A DNA stretch of 64,000 bases. Source: Paraspadella gotoi. Taxonomy: Eukaryota; Chaetognatha. Every line of letters starts with the position of its first letter. Within the stretch, counting starts at the first letter, position 1. The notes below the pieces were generated by a model. It was given only the letters and a program-made list of their open reading frames with translations, made no database searches and had not been told where the DNA came from. Made by a program: the position numbers and the translations under genes. Below, piece by piece: positions 21,349 to 32,520 of the stretch. The DNA lies in the NCBI GenBank assembly GCA_051294375.1, contig CM119264.1, positions 20,240,248-20,304,247 of the forward strand. The letters run 5' to 3'.

Positions 21349-22007
21349 CTGAAGACTCCGAGACCAATGGCGCCGCAAATATTTATTTTAAATGCTTATT
21401 CTTGAAAGTCACGCGATCTCCGTCCTAATATTTAGTACCTTAATAAAATAACCAAAGCATATAGATATTCAATTTTATTCATACAATACAATAAATGAAA
21501 TACTAACTAATTAATCAAAGAAGCAATATTAGACAAATTAACAAATCCACAAAGAATCCACTAAACGTCCATTAAGAATCCACAAACGTTTATTATTTTA
21601 GAGAAGAGTCCCGTTTCAGAGCAGAATCTGGAATCTGGAATCCGCAAAAGAGAGAAAGAGACGAACGTCGATATCTCCTATATAAAAGAGCATCTGAGTT
21701 GTAGATGGTAGTCCGGACTTCACATTTCCTAATTATGACTTTGTGGAAACGACAACGACGACAGAGACGACACCGACGTCTTTTCGAGAAGTATCGAGGA
21801 AAACAACGACTACAGCTTGAAACTGGGATCGGATCGGATCACTTGCCTGTGGCGAAAACAGTTCCTGTTATTCAACTATGACGAAATTTTCTTTAGCTAA
21901 TGATCGATAATAGGCAACTGAGTTTTTCGGTTTAATCGACGATCACCGAGCCGACAACAAATATTTTCGTTGATGCTAAAATTTTAGAAGAATTTTAGTA
22001 AAATTAC
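21349..22007. other. Spacer; no gene recognised
   Basis: AT-rich with a GA/GAC-rich patch at about 21640-21830. A 49-codon Arg/Gln-rich plus-strand frame at 21736-21882 has no family signature and is not called. Confidence 0.4.
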
Positions 22008-22062
22008 CTCATGATCGCCTTGTTTTTCGAAAGTTAAGTTTCGAAGCTGATACACGTACGGA
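22008..22062 (-). CDS. Candidate short exon, unrecognised
   Basis: Acceptor ATACTACAG, donor GTAATT, 55 bases encoding PYVYQLRNLTFEKQGDHE. It lies in a longer open frame from a Met at 22214 that includes a poly-Asp run. Too short to classify. Confidence 0.2.
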
Positions 22063-22214
22063 CTGTAGTATACCGTGAGGATTTTTTGCGATCGAAAGAA
22101 TGAAAGTAAAAAAAAAGTAAAGTAAAGAAAAAAATATATATCAGCTGCGTCGTCGTCGTCGTCTCTGCAGACGATATACGACACGATGAAGTTAACGTGG
22201 CGAATTTTTATCAT

Positions 22215-22834
22215 ATTTCTTAATCTGTGAGCTAAACTTGAAGCTTTACATTAATAATACCACACGCGTTTGGTTCTACCAGACTACCTTTACATTTACT
22301 ATAACCCTCGCTTATCTACAAAAAAGGAAAATTAGTAAAAAATCCATAAGAAACAGACTCGTGGTAGCAAAGATCTCTGACAAAATTTTGTACTTCTTTA
22401 TTTGTCAGCTAAACCATATAGCCAAAAAATATTAAAAATGATTATAATTATATACCAAATGATAGCTGAGAACAAGATCTTACTGTCTGATCTATTATTT
22501 GATAATTTTGAATTAAGACACTACAAGTTTTAGTTCAACCAGTTTGAAAACTAAAATGATACATTTTTTTTCTACTTTTTTAAGATTTGACTTTCTTTTT
22601 TTACTGTATTCCTGATGTATTGCGGCAAAGAATAAGAAAGACATTTTGAGTTAAGTCATGTTATTGTAATCTTATATGTACATTTTGAAACCAATCGGAT
22701 TACAACTTCTGTACCATAAACATTCTTATTTGTTAAAAAAATAGGAAAAAATGATTTTGGAAAAAAAGATTTTGGGCATTAAGAATTTTAGATCTGGAAA
22801 TAGGGTGGGAATTTTGCATTTTTAAAAAAAAAAA
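22215..22834. other. AT-rich spacer, nothing recognised
   Basis: No exon or known repeat. Confidence 0.5.
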
Positions 22835-23412
22835 NNNNNNNNNNNNNNNNNNNNNNNNNNNNNNNNNNNNNNNNNNNNNNNNNNNNNNNNNNNNNNNNNN
22901 NNNNNNNNNNNNNNNNNNNNNNNNNNNNNNNNNNNNNNNNNNNNNNNNNNNNNNNNNNNNNNNNNNNNNNNNNNNNNNNNNNNNNNNNNNNNNNNNNNNN
23001 NNNNNNNNNNNNNNNNNNNNNNNNNNNNNNNNNNNNNNNNNNNNNNNNNNNNNNNNNNNNNNNNNNNNNNNNNNNNNNNNNNNNNNNNNNNNNNNNNNNN
23101 NNNNNNNNNNNNNNNNGGGTCGGCGCAGGGAAAAATGAGTCACGTGACTTCGAAGTACTTGTTTCAAGTTCATGTAGAATAAAATCGTTTGTAATAAGAG
23201 GCCTNNNNNNNNNNNNNNNNNNNNNNNNNNNNNNNNNNNNNNNNNNNNNNNNNNNNNNNNNNNNNNNNNNNNNNNNNNNNNNNNNNNNNNNNNNNNNNNN
23301 NNNNNNNNNNNNNNNNNNNNNNNNNNNNNNNNNNNNNNNNNNNNNNNNNNNNNNNNNNNNNNNNNNNNNNNNNNNNNNNNNNNNNNNNNNNNNNNNNNNN
23401 NNNNNNNNNNNN
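22835..23412. other. Two assembly gaps with an 88-base island
   Basis: N runs at 22835-23116 and 23205-23412 leave 23117-23204 in between. The island contains GAGTCACGTGACTTCG and no recognisable gene. Confidence 1.
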
Positions 23413-23504
23413 ACTGACATCTAATGGAAGCTACTTAATTTAAAGACAAACAAAAGGCTTTGAAGCAACTTTAAAGCTTTAAATCAAAACTCAGACGCTT
23501 AGAT

Positions 23505-23582
23505 TTCAAGCCTGTCCGATTGGCTAAGTGTTGGGAAGTGATAAGTCCCGACGATTAGGACCGAGTTCGAGCCCGGGCGCTG
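23505..23582 (+). repeat. tRNA-like sequence (pseudogene or SINE head)
   Basis: GATTGGCTAAGTGTTGGG resembles an A box and GAGTTCGAGCCC a B box at tRNA-like spacing, but the T-arm and acceptor stem do not pair cleanly. A functional tRNA is unlikely. Confidence 0.45.
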
Positions 23583-24465
23583 ACAGATTATCTTATTCTT
23601 AAATAATTCTACTCGAAATAGACGCATATCTTTTATTTTAGAGTAGAAATAGGTCAGTTCATTTTTTTTCGGATTTTTTAAAAAAAAATAATATTTTTTG
23701 TTTAATTTTAATGTTTATACTATTATGAATAAAACCAAACTCACATAAAGGTATGAAGATGAAGGAAATGAATTGGAGTAAGGAGTAAGGAGCTAGGAGA
23801 AAAGGTAAGTAAAGAATGAGAGATTAAAGAAAAAAAAAGAAATAGAATGAAAGAGAGAAAGATAGAAAAATAAAGAGGGATAGAGAGTGAGAGAGAGAAA
23901 GTTTGAAATTAATTTTCAACAACGGTTTATTTCTTTAAAAAAATATTAAAAAATAAATATTTGGGTATAGAGCCATATAAGAAATTTTTTGTACATTGAA
24001 AGTATACTTAAAAATGCATAAATTTTCGTTTGAGCATTATCCCATAATAAATTTTTGACTCACCCCATTGAGAGGAGCTACCCCTATTCAGAAGAAAAAA
24101 AAGAGAGAGAGAAAGCGACATATATATATATATAAAGAGAGAGAGAGAGACCTGACAGCCGCTGGACAGCCGCTGGACAGCCGCTGCCGAGAGAAAGAAA
24201 GAAGCTGAACAGCCCCTTTACTCGTCCAAACACCGAGTCAATGTACCTATGACGCCAGAGGTAGCGCGAGCTCCTCCCATCCCAAGGGCTTCGTGTTCGT
24301 CCCCTGATGAATCACACAAGAAAAGCAAAAATAAAAATTTTGAAAAACGGAGAAAGGATGGTGAACTCCTCTCGGCATCGTCTTTTACATTGGTGAGCCC
24401 ACAATATATATATAAAAATTTTTAAAAAAAATCTTAAAAGCATAAGGATCGAGCCAGCTTTCAAT
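23583..24465. repeat. Repeat-rich spacer: GA tracts, repeat L end, SINE piece
   Basis: Repeat L end at 23975-24090 (TTGACTCACCCCATTGAGAG), a TGGACAGCCGC direct triplication at 24150-24185, GA tracts and a SINE type 2 fragment near 24240-24310 (AGCTCCTCCCATCCCAAGGG). Confidence 0.6.
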
Positions 24466-24870
24466 GGTAACCAAATATTGATGCGATGATAACCAATAAT
24501 TGATGCGATGATAACGAAATGACTGATGTGATGATAATCAAATTATTGATGCGATGATAGTCATTTATTGATATGATGATAATCATTCATTGATACGATG
24601 ATAGTCATTCATTGATGAGATGATAGTCATTCATTACCGCGATGAATCAATCAACATAAATAACAAATGCGTGTATGAGTGAAAGAAAGAGAGAGAGAGA
24701 GAGGCTAAACAGTTTTCCCGCTAACGAGACTTTCATAAAGAATAATCAAAATTTTTAGAAAAAAAATCCACGAAAAAAGGACGGAATAATAATAATAAAA
24801 GTTTTTAGAAGGAAAAAAAAAAAGAGAGAGAGAGAGAAAGGTGGCCTTGCAACGGCGGCGTGATCTCGGT
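24466..24870 (-). repeat. ATCATCGCATCA minisatellite compound repeat, reverse copy
   Basis: TTGATGCGATGATAACCAA-type units of about 20-22 bases run from 24475 to 24650, then AAATGCGTGTATGAGTGAAA, GA tracts and AAAAGTTTTTAGAAGG. This is the reverse of 30790-31205. Confidence 0.8.
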
Positions 24871-24929
24871 CAAGTTGATTTTTTTTATAACGTACATTTC
24901 CGTGCCATCAAAAAACGCGTCATTAGGTC

Positions 24930-24985
24930 ATGTTCCTCGACATTGTTTACTCGTTGCCCCGCAACGGCCACGAAATCCAGGTCAA
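24930..24985 (+). CDS. Candidate exon, unrecognised
   Basis: ATG at 24930 opens MFLDIVYSLPRNGHEIQV and the frame reaches a strong donor, AA before GTAAGTTT. Codon choice is GC-richer than its surroundings. A diverged echo of its last 28 bases lies about 110 bases upstream (GCAACGGCGGCGTGATCTC). No family and no partner exon recognised. Confidence 0.25.
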
Positions 24986-25165
24986 GTAAGTTTATTCTTC
25001 ACATTTTCTCATTGTATTAATCCTTTCAGCTAAATAAAATCATTGATGAAATTCTTTCTCAATCTTTGTTCAAACATTTGCTCAAAAAAATGCACGAATA
25101 TCTCAGATGTAAATTTGGGATTTTGTATTGAGAAAAAAGCGCGGAATAAATGGCGATAATAAAAG

Positions 25166-25906
25166 TTTTAAGAAAAAGGGTCATTCAATTCAACTTCAAA
25201 TAGGCTAAAATGGAGTACAAAATTCAGAAAGCTGAGCTCCTGGCGATTCCGAAAATGTATTCACTTAAAGCATTTAATGCATTCTACCCCATATTATATC
25301 GGTTTTAATTATAATATAAACAAATAAAAGAAACCTATCTGAAGAGTTGCAGGTAAAACGAAAACGAAAACGAAAAATCCATCTAATATTTTTTATGAAT
25401 TCTTTATTACTGAATTAGAAAAATGTAATAGAGAGACATTTTTAAATTTCAACTTGTATCCTTGAAAATGAAACGTTTTTAAACTTTAACCCTGAATTCT
25501 TTCTAACTGGAACACGTTTATCAAAATGTCTCTCTATTACATTTTTACAAATGTTTTTAAGATTGCTAATCAAATTTTTAATTCAATATTATTGCAGTCG
25601 TTTAGGCTGCAACTCTTCAAATTCAGTGTAGATTTATTGTAGCTCGAATTTCTTTTGTTTTCTTTTGTTCATGACTGGAAAACCAACAGAGTAACGAGAT
25701 TAATTGTTTAATTCTCCCCTTCTAAACTATCTCATACCGTGTTTTAACTTCTTACCTAGAATTTTTTAACAACCAGATTGAAAAACAAATCTTTAAAAAA
25801 TGTGCTTACCCATTTAACTTAACAATTTTGTTATTTACCCATTTAAAAAAAATTATTGAAAACAGAATGAACGTATTGTTATGCTGAATGACCTTTCCTC
25901 TTAAAA
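25166..25906 (+). mobile_element. Foldback element H, copy 1
   Basis: Ends TTTTAAGAAAAAGGGTCATT and the complement of TTTTAAGAGGAAAGGTCATT form an imperfect ~24-base terminal inverted repeat. Further inside, GAAGAGTTGCAG / CTGCAACTCTTC and AATGTAATAGAGAGACATTTT / AAAATGTCTCTCTATTACAT pair as well, so most of the element folds back. A second copy in the opposite orientation lies at 54836-55652. No coding frame; a MITE-like element. Confidence 0.85.
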
Positions 25907-26100
25907 GAAAAAAAATGAACGATCACGCAAAAGATCGTACAGAGAGAGAGAGACAGAGAGAGATACAGAGAGACACAGAGAGAAACAGAGAGAGACAGAG
26001 AGAAACAAAACTGTACAGTCACTGCAGAGCCTGAACTCATTTTTTTCAGAAAAAGAGAAAAAAATATATATATAATTTAAAGAAATAAAAGAAAGGAAAA
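25907..26100. repeat. GA/ACAGAG microsatellite
   Basis: Interrupted GAGACAGAGAGA tract at about 25938-26010. Confidence 0.8.
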
Positions 26101-26109
26101 AAATGTTAC

Positions 26110-26625
26110 AATTGTTTACAATTAGAAATTGTTACAATTTTTTCCAATCATAGCTTGTAAAAGATTTTATTTTTATTTGTATTAAAATTAAGATATAGCT
26201 TCTTATTAAAAAGGTCTTTTGATTTCCCATGTTTATTAAAGATTTTAAAAAAAATTTATGATATTCATCTTCAATATTATATACTGCAATATGTAAATTA
26301 GATTAAAGCATTTCTATATACTAATTTGGATATTATATTGAGTATTATAATCTAATTAGCATATTGCAGTAAATCATAATGAAGTAGAAATTCAAACAAA
26401 AAATACTTAAATCCAAATGTAATATGAAAATATCAAAGCTATTTCAATATGAGAAGCCATATCTAAATTTTTAACTTACTATGATCGCACACTTCGTAAT
26501 TCAAAATAATTTTTATTTAAAAAAAAGGTAAGTCCCAGCCAAAACTATAAAAGCATAGTAGTTTTTATATAAAAACAGCGTGACGCCGACGACAACGACG
26601 ACAACGACGACATCACAAAGAAGAA
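26110..26625 (-). repeat. Inverted repeat arm, left (family F)
   Basis: About 500 bases are matched in reverse by 28035-28715. Shared landmarks are GTCCCAGCCAAAACTATAAA, CTATGATCGCACACTT, ATTGCAGTAAATCATAAT and TAAAAGATTTTATTTTTAT. The arms face each other across about 1.4 kb. Confidence 0.85.
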
Positions 26626-26681
26626 ATCCTAAATCATTATAGAGCCAGGACCAGGCGAAGCCTGTCCTGGCTCGATAAAAA

Positions 26682-26714
<33 letters not shown>

Positions 26715-28034
26715 AAGAAGCAGGACAGACGCTGCAGAACCGAAACTCGTTTTTAGATAAATCAGAAGATGCAGTGACTGAGAAAAAGAGAGAGAGAGAG
26801 AGCGACATATAATTAAAAGAAAGAGAGAGAGAAAGGGACATATAATTAAAAGGTTTTTGTTTTGTAAATACGAATAAATAAATAAATACGAATATTGATA
26901 TGAAACATGACAATTTTAAAGATCTTGATCATTAGAAGCCATATATAAATTTTCAACTCCCTATGATATCACACTTTCAGAAGCCATGATTGCAAAAAAG
27001 CTTGACGCCGACGACGAAGCCGGTCCTGGCACGATAGAAATATACAATCAGGAGGTACGAAATTCAAGAAAGGAAGTACAGGGCTACAGGCTTATATAAA
27101 TTTTAAGGCTCGTACACTATTACACTAAATTCTAAGGCGGGCCAAAATTGAACACTTTTTATAACTTCTAGTTCTCTCTAGTAACTCAATCGATTTTCAG
27201 TGAAACATTTTGAATTAGATCATTGGGTTGTTGCAATGAAGCTTTTAAATATTTATTAATATATAACAAATGACAAAAATTTTGTTTGAAAATTTTATTT
27301 TTTAAGAACGGATTCCTATAGAGTTTGAAAAGTTAAATGAAAGTTAGTACTACAGTTTTTTTCAAGTTTTGAAAATAAATTGGTTAAAAAAAGAAAAAAA
27401 CCTTTAAAAAAATCATCATCATTGGCTGAATTTTATAGTTTTTTCATTAATAAAAAAAATTTTAAATTTTGTATTAATTACCTTTATCCAACTTTTAAAG
27501 CTCTATCAGAATCTATTTAAAAAATTCAAAAAACATTTTTAACTTTATAAAGTAATAAAATAATCTTTAAATGCTTCCGTGCGCTTATCAATAAACTAAA
27601 TTTTAAAAATTATTTTCATTTTCATATTCTCTAAGTCACTTAACCATTATTTATTTGAAAGAACTTCTAGTTTTCAACCTGTTAAATTTTATTAAAATCT
27701 TATGGGCAGTGATTTTTTAAAATGAAGTACTCTACCGCAAAGCTGAAAGCTATTAAGTGGCTCTTTTTTTTCACACGAGTGCATAAGAAAAACATTGAAA
27801 AAGTGACGATGAATTTCAAGAAAACAGACGGCGATCGCGATTCCTAACCCAACTTTTTGCCGCCCCTTTTCCCCTTGGTTATTCGAGATCCAATTTCCCA
27901 TTTTCATCAAGGCCAACCGGGGGATTTTTCTCTTTTTATTTAGCCATCTTTCCTTTATCTTCTTTCTTTTTCTTTTTATCGAGCCTACCGGTAAAGCCAG
28001 TTCAGGCTCGATATTGTTTCGGGTGAGGTTCTTT
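26626..28034. other. Spacer between family F arms; no gene
   Basis: Contains GA microsatellites (26680-26720, 26780-26840), repeat L-like sequence at 27240-27560, and GAC-tract repeat ends near 27000 and 28030. The minus-strand frame at 27692-27916 shows no family signature. Confidence 0.5.
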
Positions 28035-28715
28035 GTGACGTCGTCGTCGGCGTCACGCTTTTATAGTTTTGTCTGGGACTTATGAAGTTTTATAAAAGTG
28101 TGCGATCATAGTAAGTTAAAAATGTAGATATGGCTTCTCATTTTGAAATAGCTTTGAGATTTTTATATTACATTCGATATTAATTCGGGTCAGCTTCTTT
28201 GTGTCGTCGTCGAAATCGTCGGCGTCACACTTTTTTGTATAAAAACTACTACGCTTTTATAGTTTTGGCTGGGACTTACCTTTTTTTTTTTAAATAAAAA
28301 TTATTATGAATTACGATGAAGTTTTTTAAAAGTGTGCGATCATAGTAAGTTAAAAATTTAGATATGGCTTCTCATCTTGAAATAGCTTTGAGATTTTTAT
28401 ATTACATTTGGATTTAAATATTTTTGTTTGAATTTCCACTTCATTATGATTTACTGCAATATGCAAATGAGATTATAGTACTCAATATAATATCCAAATT
28501 ATTATATAGAAAGCTTTAATCTAATTTACATATTGCAGTAAATAATATTGAAGATGAAATTCATAAAAAATCTTTGAATCAATAAAAAACATGTGAAATC
28601 AAAAGACCTTTTTAATGAGAAGCTATATCTTAATTTTAATAAAATAAAAATAAAATCTTTTACAAGCTATGATTGAGAAAAAATTGTAACAATTTCCAAT
28701 TGTAAATTTTGAAAA
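28035..28715 (+). repeat. Inverted repeat arm, right (family F), with internal duplication
   Basis: Reverse partner of 26110-26625. Its first part is duplicated: AAAAGTGTGCGATCATAGTA then AGTTAAAAAT occurs near 28094 and 28328, as does GTCGTCGTCG...GTCACGCTTTT near 28038 and 28205. Confidence 0.85.
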
Positions 28716-28726
28716 TTTGAATATTA

Positions 28727-29254
28727 TACCACTTCATTGATAGGGAAGCCAGGTACTCTGGAAGTGAATAAACGAGACTGTGAGAGAGTCTTGATTGAAA
28801 GCTTGCAGGGACCTGCTGTCATAGTAAGAGTGATGGAGGCCTTAAACACCAAAGCCTGTCCAAAGTCAGGGGCAAGATAGCTTATTTATTAAATGAATGG
28901 ATAATTTTTATATTGGTTGTACCAATTTCATAAAATTCAGCTCCTTGTATTTTGATGCTAGTGCGGAGTACAATAAGTATTCCCCGATCTAATACTTAAG
29001 GGAGTGGTCTTTTCATACAATTGAAACATTCTTTGAATATTATACCACTTCATTGATAGGGAAGCCAGGTACTCTGGAGTGAATAAACGAGACTGTGAGA
29101 GAGTCTTGATTGAAAGCTTGCAGGGACCTGCTATGTCATTATCTTGTAAGAGTGATGGAGGCCTTAAACCACCAAAGCCTGTCCAAAGTCAGGGGCAAGA
29201 TAGCTTATTTATTAAATGAATGGATAATTTTTATATTGGTTGTACCAATTTCAT
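28727..29254 (+). mobile_element. Family C element, copy 2 (dimeric)
   Basis: Partial core (TATTATACCACTTCATTGAT), direct repeat, full core (AAAATTCAGCTCCTTG ... AACATTCTTTGAA), direct repeat; period about 310 bases. Same layout as 19446-19925 with an extra partial core at the 5' side. Ends TTGGTTGTACCAATTTCAT. Confidence 0.8.
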
Positions 29255-29270
29255 ATTGTAACATTTTTTT

Positions 29271-30076
29271 AGTCGGATCTGCTTTCAGCAGATTCCGACT
29301 CTATAATTCACTTTGTCGGTCTGTCGGTCCGCCTCCTCAATCTTGTCGGGCATTCACTTATATCATGTCAGAATATTGAATTATGATAAATTATGAAAAA
29401 AAAACGATGTCCGTCCATCCGTCCGTCCTTCCGTCCGTCCATCCTTCTAACCATCCGTCCATCCGTCCCACCTTAGCAAAAAACACCAATTACTCATGAT
29501 TGGATGGATGGATTGGAATTAAATTTTGTGTGTGGGTAGGGAAGTGTGTGATTGAGCTGGATATGAAGTTTCGATAAAATCGTCCGAGTGGAAATGAACA
29601 AAAAAATATATTTCACTATTTGAACACCAATTACTCATGAGTGGATGGGGCGATTGACTTGAAATTTTGTATTTGGGTGGAAAAGTGTGTGATTAAACTG
29701 GAAATCAAGTTTCGATGGAATCGTTTGAGTGGAAATGAGTTTAAATTGAAAAAACAATGAACCTGTTTCACTAATTGATTATGCTTCTTTTTCTTTTTAT
29801 TTTAAATGTAAATGCAAGATATATTAATTAATAAAATAATTAATTAGTTAATTAATCAATTAGTCAATTAATTAATCAATAATTAATTAATCAGTTAATT
29901 AATCAATCAAAACAAACATTTTGGATCAAATTAATTGCATAATTGCATAATTAAATAATTAACTTGTATAAATTAATTATTAATTAATTGAATAATTAAT
30001 TAAATATTTATTAATTAATTAATTAATTACCGATAATAATCGTGAGCAGATCCGACATTGTTTGCTCAAACTTGTT
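29271..30076 (+). repeat. Family B element, copy 3 (longest)
   Basis: AGTCGGATCTGCTTTCAGCA then GATTCCGAC at the start and GCAGATCCGAC then ATTGTTTGCTCAAACTTGTT at the end. Inside: CCGTCCATCC tract (29408-29470), two TGGATGG...GAAATTTTGT motifs, and a long TTAATTAA tract (29820-30030). Confidence 0.88.
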
Positions 30077-30082
30077 TCCTTT

Positions 30083-30652
30083 TATGGTGGACTAAAATCC
30101 ACCAACCGTTCATCAGCGGCCATTGGTGTCGGAGGCAAGTCATTCGCCTCCCAACCTAAAGGTCCGGGGTTCTAGCCCAGTGGTCGCCTAGCAGTTAAGA
30201 GGAACGGGGCGCTTAACCCGCCTGTAACACGGTGTTACGGCCTGATCCGAAGCTCAGGGACTGCTTATATTGAACAGTTCTGTCATTAACACATAACAAT
30301 AATTACTGTCTCTTCATTGGTGAGCCCGACATCCGAACACAGCAACAAGACTTTCAGGCGACATGCCTCAACCTGGCGATGCACTTTCCACCCGCAACAC
30401 ATCAGGCGACATGCCTCAACTTGGTGACAAACTTTCCACCAACAACAACAATTCACTGAAGAGTCCTAACAGACTTCTTCCTACGGGAGAGGGGGATGTT
30501 TGGTGGACTAAAATCCACCAACCGTTCATCAGCGGCCATTGGTGCCGGAGCCAACCCAAAGGTCCGGGGATCTAGCCCGCCTGTAACACGGTGTTACGGC
30601 CTGATCCGAAGCTCAGGGACTGCTTAAGTGCTTATATTGAACGGTTCTGTCA
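30083..30652 (+). mobile_element. TRIM-like miniature LTR retrotransposon, copy A
   Basis: 5' LTR 30083-30316 (to CTCTTCA), primer-binding-site-like TTGGTGAGCCCGACAT, a ~180-base core with a short frame (MPQPGDALS, SGDMPQLGDKLS), polypurine GGGAGAGGGGGA, then a 3' LTR from about 30497 that has internal deletions and stops at GGTTCTGTCA. The element cannot encode its own replication proteins. It sits directly beside a family B end. Confidence 0.85.
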
Positions 30653-30659
30653 GCGGCTG

Positions 30660-30671
30660 TCCAGCTTTCTT

Positions 30672-30705
<34 letters not shown>

Positions 30706-31370
30706 ACTCTGTACGATCTCTTGCGGGACCGTTTTTTGAAAAAAAATGATTATTTTTTTCCTTTTAAAAACTTTTATTATCGCCATTTATTCCGCGCTTT
30801 TTTCTCAATGCAAAATCCCAAATTTACATCCGAGATTTTCGTGGATTTTTTCTCTTTAATTCTCTCTCTCTTTCTCTCTCTCTTTCACTCATACACGCAT
30901 TTGTTTGTTTTTATTTATGATGAATGATTCCTTGCGTCAATGAATGACTATCATCGCATCAATGAATGACTATCATCGTATCAATGAATGATTATCATCA
31001 CATCAATGGATGAATATCATCGCATCAATCATTTGGTTATTATCACATCAATCATTTGGTTATCATCACATCGATCATTTGGTTATCATCGCATCAATTA
31101 TTGGTTATCATCGCATCAATATTTGGTTATCATCGCATCAAATATTTGGTTATCATCGCATCAACCCTTTGGTTATCATCGCATCAATATTTGGTTATCA
31201 TTGAAGGTAGGCTCGATCCTATTCTTTTAAGATTTTTTCTTTTCTTTTCTTTTCCCTTCTTTCTTTCTTTCTTTCTTTCTTTCATTCGTTCATTCATTCA
31301 TTCATTCATTCATTCATTCATTCATTCATTCATTCATTCATTCATTCATTCATTCATTTTTTATTTCTTT
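30660..31370 (+). repeat. CT tract, ATCATCGCATCA minisatellite, CTTT and CATT microsatellites
   Basis: CT tract 30668-30700; AAAACTTTTATTATCGCCAT then TTATTCCGCGC; ACTCATACACGCATTTG; 19-22-base units TGGTTATCATCGCATCAAT (30945-31205); CTTT (31257-31283) and CATT (31284-31358). All open frames across it are repeat translations. Confidence 0.88.
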
Positions 31371-31594
31371 TTCATCATATTCATCCACTATCATCGTCGT
31401 CCTCTTCTTGATCCCAAAAGCTGAATTATGGTTCATAAACGTCAATTTTTGTGTCGCTGAGGCGAGAAGTGAATTCGCGGTAACAAGGTATTCTGGTTAT
31501 GAGATGCCATTTAAAACCATTTATGTGAGACCAAAGCTATGAAACGAGAGAGAGAGAGAGAGAGAGAGATAAAAAAAATTTAGACATATATGTA

Positions 31595-31862
31595 GTCGGG
31601 CATTGCCTAGGTTCACCCCGCCTAGAATCATGACACTTTCAGTTGTGGCCCGGTGGCTCATGACCACTAGGTACCGGGTTCAATCCCAACCCGGTACCTT
31701 TCTGCAGGAAGCGTGAGGACGGCCGTAAGCCGCCTTGGGGGCATGGCAAACCCTCAAGCCTGGTTCAAAGCCCAGGGACCCGTTCCATGGCTGCTAGAGG
31801 GGGTTATAGAAGTTACGGACAGTCATCTTCAGTCCACGTAGCGCCTTATCCACATATATCCG
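31595..31862 (+). repeat. tRNA-like SINE, type 1, copy 2
   Basis: GTCGGGCATTGCCTAGGTTC start, GGTACCGGGTTCAATCCC B-box region, and GCGCCTTATCCACATATA end, matching 20701-20988 but lacking its extra AAAGCCATC segment. Confidence 0.88.
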
Positions 31863-32235
31863 TTTTCTAATACATAAAGCAAAATTGTACATACATACAT
31901 AAGCATTCAGGCCAAGAAAATAAATAATAGAAACTAAATAAATACTTGATTTTCAAGTAATTCCTAATGGCATGCGATGCAGCAATGATTCATCAAGACT
32001 AGAATACATGATGACAATTTTAAACCCGCCGCTAAAAAAAGCTGCTATTTTTAAATTCATATATAATTTGTAATATTAAATACTAATTTATAAGTAAAAA
32101 CCAAAACTATTTATTATGATAGCAGGAAAATAGATTTGAAAATCGTCCTTTTTTTTTTTCTCTCTTACTTTCAGTAAACTTTTCTAAGAAATGTTTAATA
32201 AAATAGTATACTATCTAGAAAAAAGTATAAAACAT
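31863..32235. other. AT-rich spacer
   Basis: No feature recognised. Confidence 0.5.
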
Positions 32236-32436
32236 AAATTATTAGATATTATTAGAATTATTAGATAAATAAAACATTTTTAAAAAAGAAAGCAATATAT
32301 ATTTGTTTAAATAATATAGATTAAATACTAAATCCTTCATAAAATATAAAAATAGAAAATAGTGAAACAAGTAATTTGCAAATTTTCATAATTCATTTAT
32401 TCAATAAAAAGTATACAATACATGGGTAAAACATTT

Positions 32437-32520
32437 TTAATATTTAGTATGCCCTTCCTTTGCATTGACTACTGCCTGCATTTATCTGGGCATGCTCTCA
32501 TACAGCAAATTGAGGTATGA
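32437..32520 (-). pseudogene. Tc1-type transposase C-terminal remnant
   Basis: The frame reads LNLLYESMPR, an in-frame stop, MQAVVNAKEGHTKY and stop. This matches the Tc1 family ending of the form ESMPRRxQAVIxAKGGHTKY. The stop in place of the second Arg and loss of upstream domains make it non-functional. Confidence 0.8.

Noticed and set aside
22733-23420. Minus-strand frames of 146 and 210 codons
   Set aside because: Almost entirely N.
23505-23582. Functional tRNA gene
   Set aside because: A- and B-box-like motifs are present but the T-arm and acceptor stems do not pair properly.
24475-24650. CRISPR-like array
   Set aside because: The repeated ATCATCGCATCA units have no unique spacers and lie in a eukaryotic dispersed repeat; it is a minisatellite.
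27692-27916. 74-codon minus-strand frame
   Set aside because: No family signature and no convincing splice sites.
30988-31424. Repetitive frames with SSHQYLVI-type and HSFI-type repeats
   Set aside because: Three overlapping frames of the same minisatellite are all open because unit length and composition allow it; not protein selection.
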